Of a stretch of 64,000 nt of DNA, positions 8,469 to 16,506 are shown piece by piece. Made by a program: the position numbers and the translations under genes. Positions within the stretch are counted from its first letter, which is position 1, and each line of letters opens with the position of its first letter. The DNA is from JBCCFC01 sp965213595 (GTDB lineage: Bacteria; Chloroflexota; Anaerolineae; Caldilineales; Caldilineaceae). A model generated the notes under the pieces. It searched no databases, was not told the DNA's origin, and worked only from the letters and a program-made list of their open reading frames with translations. Where the stretch lies: contig CBDBZO010000002.1 of NCBI GenBank assembly GCA_965213595.1, forward strand, positions 1,596,319 through 1,660,318, read 5' to 3'.

Positions 8469-8557
8469 GGCCCTCACCCCCAGCCCCTCTCCCAAGATGG
8501 GAGAGGGGAATCTGGCCCCCTTCTCCCATCTTGGGAGAAGGGTTGGGGATGAGGGCG
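8469..8557. repeat. CCCTCACC-type double palindrome
   Basis: GCCCTCACCCCCAGCCCCTC begins the unit. CTCTCCCAAGATGGGAGAG and CTTCTCCCATCTTGGGAGAAG are two inner palindromes, and a GGTTGGGGATGAGGGC end mirrors the start. Related units occur at 10783-10930, 23864-23957, 39838-39882, 49058-49146, 56014-56099 and 57959-58054. Confidence 0.8.
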
Positions 8558-8581
8558 ACAACTGCTTGAATTCAATTTGAT

Positions 8582-8619
8582 AAAAAGGCGGGGCACGAAA
8601 TATCGTGCCCCGCCTTTTG
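8582..8619. terminator. Strong hairpin terminator after ssb
   Basis: AAAAGGCGGGGCACGA is followed by a 4-base loop and the exact complement TCGTGCCCCGCCTTTT, then TGTTGT. The stem is 16 bp with A-rich and T-rich flanks, so it could terminate from either side. It lies between ssb and the translin gene. Confidence 0.85.
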
Positions 8620-8642
8620 TTGTGCACCCCTTCCCCCTCCGC

Positions 8643-8648
8643 TATAAT
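8643..8648 (+). promoter_or_regulatory. Consensus -10 (TATAAT) directly before translin ATG
   Basis: TATAAT ends only 6 bases before the ATG at 8655. Transcription starting ~7 bases after the -10 would begin at or next to the ATG, giving a leaderless mRNA. No Shine-Dalgarno sequence is present. Confidence 0.5.
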
Positions 8649-8654
8649 CTCCCC

Positions 8655-9311
8655 ATGCACACCAACAGCCTCACGGGCAACCTCCTGACCATCGTCGACG
8701 CCATCCGCGACGATTTCACCATCGCCAGCAACCTTCGTGACGACACGCTCGCCCGCAGCCGCGCGCTGATCCGCGCCTGTGCCCACGCCATTCGCGCCAT
8801 CCACCGCCACGAGTGGGCCGAAGCCGAAGCCATGCTCGCCGAAGCCCGCGCCGATGGCGAAGCCATGGTCGCGCCGCTGGCCGATCACCCCGATTTGTAC
8901 CACTCCGGCTACACCCAAGATGCGCTCAAGGAGCTGGTCGAGGCGCACGTTGTCTACGCCGTGATCCGCGGTGAACCAAGCGATTTGCCCCGGCCCAGCG
9001 CGCTCCACGTCACCGGCGCGACCTATCTCAAGGGGCTGGGCGAGGCCGCCACCGAGATGCGCCGCTTTGTGCTCGATTTGGTGCGCCGCGGCCAAGTCGC
9101 CGAGGCCGAGCCCTATCTGGACTTTATGGACGAGGTCTACAGCCACCTCGTGACCGTCGACTTTCCGGACGCGCTCACCCACGGCCTGCGTCGACAGACG
9201 GACATTTTGCGCGGCGTGCTGGAGCGCACCCGCGGCGACTTGACCATGAGTTTACGCCAGGAGCAGATGCGGCAGGCGTTAGAGAAGTTTGAGGGTCGGC
9301 TGCCGGAATAG
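8655..9311 (+). CDS. Translin family protein
   Basis: The protein is all alpha-helical, with the translin pattern: RDDTLARSRALIRACAHAIRAIHRHEW followed by AEAEAMLAEAR, then YTQDALKELVEAHVVYAVI and a C-terminal YSHLVTVDFPDALTHGLRR. Eukaryotic translin/TRAX bind single-stranded RNA and DNA and act as RNases. The bacterial and archaeal homologues are poorly characterised, and I infer a nucleic-acid role only. The ATG at 8655 is chosen because the 26 residues from an earlier start derive from the terminator hairpin. A TATAAT box 6 bases before the ATG implies a leaderless message. The protein has 218 residues. Confidence 0.88.
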   Translation: MHTNSLTGNLLTIVDAIRDDFTIASNLRDDTLARSRALIRACAHAIRAIHRHEWAEAEAMLAEARADGEAMVAPLADHPDLYHSGYTQDALKELVEAHVVYAVIRGEPSDLPRPSALHVTGATYLKGLGEAATEMRRFVLDLVRRGQVAEAEPYLDFMDEVYSHLVTVDFPDALTHGLRRQTDILRGVLERTRGDLTMSLRQEQMRQALEKFEGRLPE

Positions 9312-9343
9312 AATGCGGATTGGGCGCGAGAGGATGGCCGAAT

Positions 9344-9404
9344 GTAACCGTCACGGCCCCAACCATCACAGCCTTCCCCCTCGCGTTTGGGCCGTGATTG
9401 TCAC
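9344..9404. repeat. GTGACNGTCAC palindromic repeat, copy D (diverged)
   Basis: GTAACCGTCACGGCCC (9344-9359) is mirrored by GGGCCGTGATTGTCAC (9389-9404), with a 29-base loop, the same loop length as copy A. It sits in the gap before the adenosine-deaminase gene. Confidence 0.65.
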
Positions 9405-9446
9405 CTTCATCGACCATCTCAGCAAATACGACGTACATACATAACC

Positions 9447-10511
9447 ATGCCCATTCAGCCGCTCACCGACGTTCCCATCGACCCGCACATCGCCACGCTG
9501 CCCAAGGCGGACCTGCACCTGCACCAGGAGGAACGTCCCCGGCTCGACCGCGTGGTCGCGCGGCGCGAAGGGCGCGTGCCGTATAGCTGGCGTGATTGGG
9601 CGCAACATTTAGTCGACAATGTCTCGCCGGGCGAGCAACGGCTGCACGACCTGTTTCTGCCCGACAAGGAGTTGCCGCTCGACGGCGTACCGGGCGAAGA
9701 GCCGGACTACATTACCGCCAAAATTGCCGATACGCTGCTGGAGAGCGCGACGGACGGCGCAATCTACACCGAAATTCGCTTTGGCAAATCCGGCGCGGCC
9801 CTGCAGCGACCCGACTTTATGACGCTCTTTCGCGAGGCCGAGCGACGGGTGCAGCAGCAGTATCCGCACTTCTACGCCGAAGCGCTTGGCTTTCTCTACC
9901 TAACGAATGACGCCAAACAGCTCGCCGTGGAAGAGCGTCTGTTAAAAACTTGTTTGAGCTTGGCACGCGACGGATTGGGCGGTCTCGACTTTATCGTTGC
10001 GCCCTACACCACAGAGGCCGATCCGGCGCTCTGGCAAATTGCCTACCGACTGGCCGAGCGCGCCGTCGACGCGGGGCTGGGCATCACCGTCCACGCCGCC
10101 GAATTTTCCACGGCCAATCTCGCCGCCGCGCTGAGAACGCCGGGCCTCTCCCGCATTGGTCACGGCGTCTACGCGACAACCAACGCTCGCCTGCTCGACC
10201 GGTTGGTCGAGAGCGGCGTCACCGTCGAATGCTCGCTTTCCTGTAACGTGGTGCTGGGCGCAGTCGACTCCTACGAAGCGCATCCCATTCGCCATCTCAT
10301 CGACGCTGGCGTGCCCGTCACGCTCAACACGGATGACCCGGTGCGCGTGTGGACGACCATTGGTCGGGAGTATGCGATTGCCTATGAGCTGGGCTTCTCG
10401 GTGGATGAGCTGCTGGGGTTTACGCGACAGGCGGTGCAAGCGGCTTTTACCTCGTCGACGCGACGGGCGCAGATGGTAGAATGGCTGGATCATGCCAAAC
10501 AAGTCAGCTGA
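9447..10511 (+). CDS. Adenosine deaminase family protein
   Basis: This 354-residue metal-dependent deaminase-fold protein would convert adenosine or a related purine to its 6-oxo form. It shows LPKADLHLHQ (metal His pair), ITVHAAE (catalytic Glu), RIGHGVY and LNTDDP (metal Asp). HLHQ replaces the usual H-x-H-L, and LNTDDP replaces STDDP. These changes suggest substrate divergence, for example towards adenine or a modified nucleoside. The ATG at 9447 is chosen because conserved sequence starts soon after it. Its 3' end overlaps the next gene by 20 bases. Confidence 0.88.
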   Translation: MPIQPLTDVPIDPHIATLPKADLHLHQEERPRLDRVVARREGRVPYSWRDWAQHLVDNVSPGEQRLHDLFLPDKELPLDGVPGEEPDYITAKIADTLLESATDGAIYTEIRFGKSGAALQRPDFMTLFREAERRVQQQYPHFYAEALGFLYLTNDAKQLAVEERLLKTCLSLARDGLGGLDFIVAPYTTEADPALWQIAYRLAERAVDAGLGITVHAAEFSTANLAAALRTPGLSRIGHGVYATTNARLLDRLVESGVTVECSLSCNVVLGAVDSYEAHPIRHLIDAGVPVTLNTDDPVRVWTTIGREYAIAYELGFSVDELLGFTRQAVQAAFTSSTRRAQMVEWLDHAKQVS

Positions 10512-10755
10512 ATACAAAACGCTCGTCTCCGCCAGCGACATCGGCGCGTGGGCCTTTTGCCAGCGGGCGTGGTGGCTGGCGCGCGTGCAGGGGGCCGAAC
10601 ACCGCAACCCCGCCGTGCTCCAGCGCGGCGACGAGATGCACGCCAGCCACGGTCGCACCGTCTCCCGGGCGGCGTGGCTTCAGCGCGCGGCATTGGTGTT
10701 GATTGGGGTGGCGGTGTTGCTGTTGATTGTGATGGTTGCTGGGAGATGGTGGTAG
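10492..10755 (+). CDS. Small Cas4-like N-terminal segment fused to a membrane anchor
   Basis: This 87-residue protein begins with SASDIGAWAFCQRAWWLARV, which resembles the start of Cas4/RecB-like nucleases (S-x-x-x-x-W-x-x-C-x-R). GDEMHASHGRTVSRA follows, matching the next helix of those proteins. Instead of the catalytic PD-(D/E)xK core, the chain then has a membrane helix (residues ~64-84, LVLIGVAVLLLIVMVA) and stops. It therefore lacks nuclease residues and a complete iron-sulfur site. The start overlaps the deaminase gene by 20 bases, implying coupling. No CRISPR array or cas gene is present. The function is unknown and the resemblance may be distant. Confidence 0.65.
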   Translation: MPNKSAEYKTLVSASDIGAWAFCQRAWWLARVQGAEHRNPAVLQRGDEMHASHGRTVSRAAWLQRAALVLIGVAVLLLIVMVAGRWW

Positions 10756-10782
10756 AGACTTAGTGAGCGGTCAATAAAGTTT

Positions 10783-10930
10783 CACCCCCTCCCAGCCTCC
10801 CCCAGAATGGGGGAGGGGCCGTCGCTTCGTTGACGAGCAGGTCGCTCTTACACAAATTGTGGAGTGTTCAATCGCGCCACCGACAAAGGATCAGCTCCCT
10901 CCCCATCATGGGGAGGCTGGGGAGGGGTTC
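10783..10930. repeat. Pair of CCTCCC-type palindromes
   Basis: CCCCCTCCCAGCCTCCCCCA, then TGGGGGAGGGG, lies near 10783-10820. CTCCCTCCCCATCATGGGGAGG followed by CTGGGGAGGGG lies near 10892-10930. The two are oppositely oriented and enclose about 70 unrelated bases. An upstream extension of the following open frame through this repeat is not coding. Confidence 0.7.
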
Positions 10931-11028
10931 CCACACTACCAACCGCGCCACGTAGTCTATCAATCTATTACAACCATCAAACCAAAAATCCGCGCAATCC
11001 GCGCAATCCGCGGCTATTCTTCTTTCCC

Positions 11029-13125
11029 GTGACTACCCTCACCCACTCCGCCCTCGATGCGCTCGGCCTGGCCGCCCGCGTTCCCCCCGATGCCCAGCCG
11101 CGCGTCAACAGCGCCCGCGGCATTTGGGAGCCCGCCTCGTGGCTGCTCCACGCCGTGGTCGAAGCGCTGACCGCATCGCTCGATCAGCTTGGTGCGGGCG
11201 ACGCGGCGCTGACCGTCGCCGCCCTGGCGCGGCCCCGCGAACCGCTTGCTCCCCTGCGCGTGATCTACGCCCTGGCCAACCATGGCATCACCCAGCCCGC
11301 GCTGCACACGCTGGCTCGCGTCCGATTAGCCGAGCAGCGCGATGGCCTCCTCGCCGCCGGGCTGGATTCGATGGTTCCTGCCGAAACGCGCGCCGAAGAG
11401 CTGCTGCTGGCCGCTGCCGCCGCCAGCCATCTCGAAGACGCCAACCTCGCCTTCGCCTGCCTCGAACGGCTCGACCGCACCACCCGCGGCTGGGACACCG
11501 TCATTGTGCGGCCCGATCTGCGCACGCTGCTCGCCCAAACGCTGGCCCGCCTCGACCTCAGTCCGCTCACCACCCATCTTATTGCCTCCGCCGTTCGCCG
11601 CTTCGACGAGACGGGCGTTGTGCTGCTGGGCGAAATTGCGCGCTGGGCCGTGGAGGACGTCGAGGAGAAGCGCGGGAAGGAAAATTTTCTGCGCGAGGCG
11701 GACCTCGTCGCGCCCGGCGCGACGCCGCCGCCCTTTGTGCAGCCGCCGCTGCTGCGCCTCTGCGTGCAGACGCTGGAAGAGACCCAACTCGTCCAGCTCC
11801 ACAGCCGGCGCGTCGCGGCAACGGTCTTTGCCCGCGCGGCCCAGGTCGATGCGGTGCTGGATCAGCTCGCGATTGTTGCTGCCGTGCAGGAGGCGCGCCG
11901 GGCCAGCGGCCTCAATCGCGAAGTGGATGAGGCGACCTTCCGCCGCGTCAAGCGCCCCCAGGCCAACGCTGATATCGACTTTCAAGCCTACACGCTCCAA
12001 AGCGCCATCCACGCCCTGCCGCTCGCCCACGTCCGCTACGGCGAACGCGTCCAGCTTGCGCAACAGATGGCCGCCCTCGGCACGCGCAGCGATGGCTGGA
12101 CCGCCGCCGCCAGCGCCACGGCGCTGATCCGCCTCGGCGCGATCGGCCTCGCCATCGACGTGGTCAAATCCGTAGACGCCAGCGACCCGACGCGCAGCGA
12201 GGGCTTGATCGACGTGGTGCGCGCGCTGCTGGCCGCGGGCGAAGGGCGCGTCGCGGACGAGCAGGTGCAGGCCGCGCTGCAGTGGGCCAGCGGCTACGAT
12301 GGCCGCAACCCGGAGCGGGCCATCACCTGGGGGCTGGCCGAGCTCTTTCTAGAGCGCCACGAGCCGAGCCGCGCGCTTGATCTGCTCGCTCGCCGCGTGC
12401 GCGAGCCGACCCTGCGCGAGCGGCTGCGCAGCCTCTTCCGCCGCATCGGCTCCTTTGGCGACGACGAGCTGCGCGACGGCGGCCTGCGCCTGCGTGCGCT
12501 GCTCCAGCAGCAGGCCACTGCGCCCAGCGCCGACCGCGCCAAAGAGATTCGCTCGCTGGTCGAAACGCTGCGCAAGGCCGCGCCGCGCCTGTTGGAGGGC
12601 GAGGCGCTCGTTAATTTTTACGGGGAGGGATTGCTGCGCCCGCTGCTCACGGCGGCAGAGGCAGATGCGCGTGCGCTGGCTTGGCCGCTGCTGGACGAAG
12701 TCGGCGCGGCGCTGGCGGCGTTGGGCGGTCGCCATGCGGCGCGCACGGCGGACGTGTCGGCGCTGCTGGCGAGCCAAGTAGCGGAACGCACGGGGGGCAA
12801 TGAAAACCCTGGTGATTTTGCGAAAGCAGCGGCGAACGAACCGGGGGAGGCCAGCGCGTCGGCGGGGTCGCCGAACCCAGCACCCGTTCCACGCGAGCTG
12901 CTCGCCACCTTTCTGCGCACCCTCTGGCAGCGCGACGCCGAGCGCGGTCTGTGGCAAACCGTCTACGGCATTGAGGGCGGCCTGCCGCTGCTGCTCGCGC
13001 TCGAAGGGCCGGACGCGCTGGTTGCGCTGGCCCAGGCCGCCGATGCCCGCGGCTCAACGTGGATGGCGCAGCAGGAGGCGCTGCGGCTGGCCGCGGAGCA
13101 ACGGAAGCAAGCAACGTTGGAATAG
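11029..13125 (+). CDS. Large helical protein of unknown function
   Basis: I do not recognise this protein of about 698 residues. It is rich in Ala, Leu and Arg and is built of successive amphipathic helices throughout (for example VIYALANHGITQPALHTLARVRLAE), suggesting a HEAT- or TPR-like scaffold. No signal peptide or membrane segment is evident. The GTG at 11029 is proposed because residues before it derive from palindromic repeats and from a short 'CGCGCAATC' direct repeat. The frame is long and its GC-biased third positions look coding. It follows the Cas4-like small gene by ~270 bases and is convergent with the OpuC-type permease gene. Confidence 0.75.
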   Translation: MTTLTHSALDALGLAARVPPDAQPRVNSARGIWEPASWLLHAVVEALTASLDQLGAGDAALTVAALARPREPLAPLRVIYALANHGITQPALHTLARVRLAEQRDGLLAAGLDSMVPAETRAEELLLAAAAASHLEDANLAFACLERLDRTTRGWDTVIVRPDLRTLLAQTLARLDLSPLTTHLIASAVRRFDETGVVLLGEIARWAVEDVEEKRGKENFLREADLVAPGATPPPFVQPPLLRLCVQTLEETQLVQLHSRRVAATVFARAAQVDAVLDQLAIVAAVQEARRASGLNREVDEATFRRVKRPQANADIDFQAYTLQSAIHALPLAHVRYGERVQLAQQMAALGTRSDGWTAAASATALIRLGAIGLAIDVVKSVDASDPTRSEGLIDVVRALLAAGEGRVADEQVQAALQWASGYDGRNPERAITWGLAELFLERHEPSRALDLLARRVREPTLRERLRSLFRRIGSFGDDELRDGGLRLRALLQQQATAPSADRAKEIRSLVETLRKAAPRLLEGEALVNFYGEGLLRPLLTAAEADARALAWPLLDEVGAALAALGGRHAARTADVSALLASQVAERTGGNENPGDFAKAAANEPGEASASAGSPNPAPVPRELLATFLRTLWQRDAERGLWQTVYGIEGGLPLLLALEGPDALVALAQAADARGSTWMAQQEALRLAAEQRKQATLE

Positions 13126-13174
13126 ACGCGCCCTTGTGTCGGGTTTGCCCCAGCAGAGAACCCTTCGTTCCACC

Positions 13175-13873
13175 TCACGCCGCCGCTGTGGACTCCGCCC
13201 CCACGGTTGGCGATCTGCGCTCCTCGCGCCGTCGTCGCCGTTCCGCACGCTGAATGCGGGCTTCCGTATCGAAGAAATTTTGCACGGCTAACAGCCCGTA
13301 ATTCAACACCAGCGCCAGCAGCGCGACGACGACCGAGCCGCTGATGATTTTGTCGTAACGTCCCTGGGAGATGCCGTCGAAGAGCAGCGTGCCCAGGCCG
13401 CCCGCACCAATCAGCGCGCCGATGGTAGCAATCGCGACGGCGACCACGGCGGCGATGCGCATCCCGGCGATGATCACCGGCAGCGCCAGCGGCAGCTGCA
13501 CGCGTGACCAGCGCTGCCACGCATTCATGCCCATTCCCTTCGCCGCCTCCAACATCATCGGCGAGACGCCTTTGAGCCCGGCCAAAATGTTGCGCACCAA
13601 AATAATCTGCGTGTAAATCACCAGCGCCACGATCACCGAGCGGCGGTTGAGGCCAAAGATTGGCAGCAGCAAAATCAGCAGCGCAATCGACGGAATGGTG
13701 TAGAGCGCACCCAGCACCCCCATCACAATCGACGACGCCCGCTCGGAGGCGACCAGCAAAATGCTCAGCGGCAGCGCCACCCCAATCGAAATCAGCAGCG
13801 CCACGCCCGTCATGTACAGGTGCTCGGCGGTCAGCTCAAGGATGATGTCGGGATTGTTGAAGATGTAGTCCAT
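13175..13873 (-). CDS. Osmolyte ABC transporter permease (OpuCD/ProW-like)
   Basis: This 232-residue inner-membrane permease has about five membrane helices and the binding-protein-dependent loop EAAKGMGMNAWQRW, which docks on the ATPase. The conserved IGAGGLGTLLFDGI follows. The C-terminal tail is strongly charged (RRRRREERR). Together with the ATPase, lipoprotein and second permease upstream it forms a glycine betaine/choline/carnitine-type importer. It is the last gene of the cluster. It is separated from the ATPase gene by 520 bases that contain a gene on the opposite strand, so it may need its own promoter. Confidence 0.9.
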   Translation of the reverse strand: MDYIFNNPDIILELTAEHLYMTGVALLISIGVALPLSILLVASERASSIVMGVLGALYTIPSIALLILLLPIFGLNRRSVIVALVIYTQIILVRNILAGLKGVSPMMLEAAKGMGMNAWQRWSRVQLPLALPVIIAGMRIAAVVAVAIATIGALIGAGGLGTLLFDGISQGRYDKIISGSVVVALLALVLNYGLLAVQNFFDTEARIQRAERRRRREERRSPTVGAESTAAA

Positions 13874-13935
13874 GGGGATTTACAATTTTGATTTATAATC
13901 AGCGCAAAAGATTTGAGGCAGGAAGGGGATTTGCT

Positions 13936-14160
13936 GTGGCTACGCTAATAATTAGACTACCAGACGACAGGTACAACCGCCTGAAGGCGCTGGCTCAACA
14001 CAAACAAATTAGCATAAATAAGCTGCTTGACGAACTCTCCACGCAAGCCCTGGCTGAATTTGACAGCGAGACACGCTTCCGGGCGCTGGCGGCGCTTGGC
14101 GATCCAAAGCGTGGGCTGGCGATTCTCGATAAGCTGAACGCTCACTTTGCCAAAGAGTAG
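13936..14160 (+). CDS. Ribbon-helix-helix antitoxin-like protein
   Basis: This 74-residue protein starts VATLIIRLPDDRYNRLKALA, then ISINKLLDELSTQAL, the ribbon-helix-helix (Arc/CopG or HicB-tail) pattern that binds DNA as a dimer. The GTG at 13936 is preceded by AGGAAGGGG at good spacing. An ATG 16 codons upstream would add non-conserved residues. It lies on the opposite strand between two genes of the osmolyte importer. No toxin follows: the next 230 bases are non-coding. It is either an orphan antitoxin or a small regulator. Confidence 0.7.
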   Translation: MATLIIRLPDDRYNRLKALAQHKQISINKLLDELSTQALAEFDSETRFRALAALGDPKRGLAILDKLNAHFAKE

Positions 14161-14393
14161 CAGTGTCAGAAGTTTTACCGCAAATGACGCGATTTGGGTT
14201 AACAGCAGCCGAAAACTGACGTTCGGCAGAAGCGAAAAAACGGGGCCAGACTTTAATACACTCGGCTCGTTGGTCGAGCATGGATTCCCGTCTTCACGGG
14301 AATGACAAAATTCGACCTCTCCGCTGAACGGCGCAACCTCGAAGCGTTTCTTGATAACCATTCGCGCGATTCGTGTGAGTCGCGGCAGAAAAT

Positions 14394-15344
14394 TTACTGC
14401 GTCGACGTGCGAATGTCGTCCAGCGAAATGACGCCCACCGGCTGCTCGCCGTCCGTCACGGTCAATTCGCCGCGGTCGATGCGCAGCAGGTGCGACAATG
14501 CGTTGCGCAGGCTGTCGTCGCGGTCGATGGTTGGATCGCCGTTGGGCGAATAATTTGCCGGCAAATCCTGCATCGCCGTCTCGACGCGCACCAGCCCCAG
14601 CTGCCGCACCACATCGTCCGACCCCACCAGCTCGCCCACGAAGTCGTTCTCCGGGCTGTTTAACACGTCGAACGGCGAGGCAAATTGCACCACCCGCCCC
14701 TCACGCATCACCACAATCTGGTCCGCCAGCCGCAGCGCTTCGTCCACATCGTGGGTGACGAAGAGAATCGTCTTCTGAATTTGGCGCTGGAGCTGGAGCA
14801 TCTCGTCCTGCAGCGACGTGCGCGTGATGGCGTCGATGGCGCTAAAGGGCTCGTCCATCAGGATCACGTCCGGATCGCCCGCCAGCGCACGGGCGACGCC
14901 GACGCGCTGCTGCTGCCCGCCCGACATCTGCGACGGGTAGCGGTCGCGGTACTGCTCCGGCGGCAGGTCGACCAGATCGAGCAGCTCGTCCGCCCGTTCG
15001 CGGATGCGCCCCTTGTCCCAGCCCAAAAGCTTGGGCACAACGGCGATGTTGTCCAGCACCGTCATGTGGGGGAAGAGGCCGATCTGCTGGATCACGTAGC
15101 CGATCTGGCGGCGCAGGTCGACGACGCTCATGTCGCGGATGTCCTGATCGCGCAGAAAAATTGTGCCGTTGCTCGGCTCATAGAGCCGGTTGACCATCTT
15201 CATCAGCGTCGTCTTGCCGCAGCCGGAAGGGCCGACAAGCACGATAAATTGACCCTCATCGATGCTCAGATCGACGTGGTCGACGGCTGGGCGAGCCATG
15301 CCGGGGAATTCTTTGGTGGTGTTCTCGAAACGGATGATGGACAT
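14394..15344 (-). CDS. Osmolyte ABC transporter ATP-binding protein (OpuCA-like)
   Basis: This is a 316-residue ATPase with Walker A GPSGCGKTT, Q-loop IQQIGLFPH, signature MSGGQQQR, Walker B VILMDEP and switch THDVDEA. A short C-terminal region (RGELTVTDGEQPVGVISLDD) looks like a partial CBS domain, the part that senses ionic strength in OpuA-type ATPases, though only one CBS-like motif is clear. The ATG at 15344 is chosen because the upstream extension runs through a (GCGTAGT)n repeat. It powers the flanking permeases for import of quaternary-amine osmolytes. Confidence 0.93.
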   Translation of the reverse strand: MSIIRFENTTKEFPGMARPAVDHVDLSIDEGQFIVLVGPSGCGKTTLMKMVNRLYEPSNGTIFLRDQDIRDMSVVDLRRQIGYVIQQIGLFPHMTVLDNIAVVPKLLGWDKGRIRERADELLDLVDLPPEQYRDRYPSQMSGGQQQRVGVARALAGDPDVILMDEPFSAIDAITRTSLQDEMLQLQRQIQKTILFVTHDVDEALRLADQIVVMREGRVVQFASPFDVLNSPENDFVGELVGSDDVVRQLGLVRVETAMQDLPANYSPNGDPTIDRDDSLRNALSHLLRIDRGELTVTDGEQPVGVISLDDIRTSTQ

Positions 15345-15350
15345 AGGAAT

Positions 15351-15378
15351 GCGTAGTGCGTAGTGCGTAGTGCGTAGT
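15351..15378. repeat. Heptanucleotide tandem repeat (GCGTAGT)4
   Basis: Four exact GCGTAGT units sit 6 bases upstream of the ATPase start, followed by a partial fifth. Related ACTACGCAC tracts occur at 15420-15436, 26790-26815 and 27030-27056. Replication slippage here could change spacing in the leader of the ATPase gene. Confidence 0.85.
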
Positions 15379-15455
15379 GCGTGAACTGGTTGAGCAACCG
15401 CCCGGTAAGCTTTACTAGTCCACGCACTACGCACCACGAGTGCCTCTCGAAAACT

Positions 15456-16454
15456 TTACTCGCTGATCAGCCCTTGCTCGACCAAGAACGCCCGCGCCAC
15501 GTCTGCGGGTTCTTCGCCTTCGCCGCTCACCTGGTTGTTCAGCCCCTGCATGATTTCGTCCGTCAGCAGCGGCTGCACCTGGTTGAGTGCGTCGGCAATG
15601 GCGGGGTTGGCGTCCAGCACGTCCATCCGGATCACGGGCGCAACCTGGTAAGGCGGCCACAGGCTCTGGTCGTCCTGGATCACGACGAGGTCGTTGGCGG
15701 CAATTTCGCCGTCGGTGGTAAAGGCAACCGTCACGTCCGCCTCGCCGCTGGCAACGGCCTGGTAGCGCAGGCCGGGGTCGATCGGGAGAAAGTCACCAAA
15801 TTCAAAGCCGTAGACTTCCTGCAGACCGGCGACGCCATCTTCGCGTTCGGCAAACTCCGGCGGCCCGACAAGCGTCAAGTCGCCCGCCTGCTCGGCCAAA
15901 TCCGAAATCGTTTCGATGCCCAGCTCTTCGGCACGGGCGCGCGGCATGGCGAGCGCCTGCGTGTTGTTAAAGGGGGCGGCCTCGAGCCACGTCAGATCAA
16001 ACTGCTCTTCGTACTCGGCTTTCACCGTGTCGTAGACCTCCTGCGCGTCGTTGAGCGGCTCCATGCCGAGCACGGTGAGCAGGCCGGTGCTGGTGTATTC
16101 CGGATAGAGGTCAATTTCGTCGTTGAGCAGCCCTTCCTGGGCGATGGGCGTTGAGCCGAGGTTGAGGCGGCGATCCACGCTAAAGCCGGCGTCTTCCAGC
16201 AGCAGCGCGTACATCTCGCCCAGGATAAATTGCTCGGTAAAGTTTTTGGAGCCGACGCGCACGGTCGTGTCGCTGGCTTCAGCGTCGCTGTCGGCGTCGG
16301 CCTCTTCGACGGTTGCGTCGCTGGCGGCTTCGGCGGTCTCGTCGCCGCTGCTGTCGCTGCCGGTCGAGACGCCGGGCTCCAGCGCTTCGCAGGCGCCCAG
16401 CGCAAGAATCAGCAGCAGGGCAAGCAGGGTGTAAAGTTTGGTCAAACGGTTCAT
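15456..16454 (-). CDS. Osmolyte-binding lipoprotein (OpuCC/OsmF-like)
   Basis: This 332-residue substrate-binding lipoprotein has a signal peptide ending in the lipobox LALGAC, with lipidated Cys22, then an acidic Asp/Glu/Ala linker of about 45 residues. The binding domain starts VRVGSKNFTEQFILGEM, the signature of glycine betaine/choline-binding OpuC-type proteins, and contains YPEYTSTGLL. It captures the osmolyte outside the membrane and delivers it to the two permeases encoded on either side. It is 112 bases upstream of the ATPase gene and 52 downstream of the first permease. Confidence 0.93.
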   Translation of the reverse strand: MNRLTKLYTLLALLLILALGACEALEPGVSTGSDSSGDETAEAASDATVEEADADSDAEASDTTVRVGSKNFTEQFILGEMYALLLEDAGFSVDRRLNLGSTPIAQEGLLNDEIDLYPEYTSTGLLTVLGMEPLNDAQEVYDTVKAEYEEQFDLTWLEAAPFNNTQALAMPRARAEELGIETISDLAEQAGDLTLVGPPEFAEREDGVAGLQEVYGFEFGDFLPIDPGLRYQAVASGEADVTVAFTTDGEIAANDLVVIQDDQSLWPPYQVAPVIRMDVLDANPAIADALNQVQPLLTDEIMQGLNNQVSGEGEEPADVARAFLVEQGLISE

Positions 16455-16506
16455 GATGTTCCTTTTTGTTGAGATAGAAATAGTTGAGATAGAAAAAGAA
16501 GCGAAA

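Noticed and set aside
10864..11028. N-terminal extension of the large unknown protein
   Set aside because: It translates CCTCCC palindromes and CGCGCAATC repeats. A GTG at 11029 is a better start.
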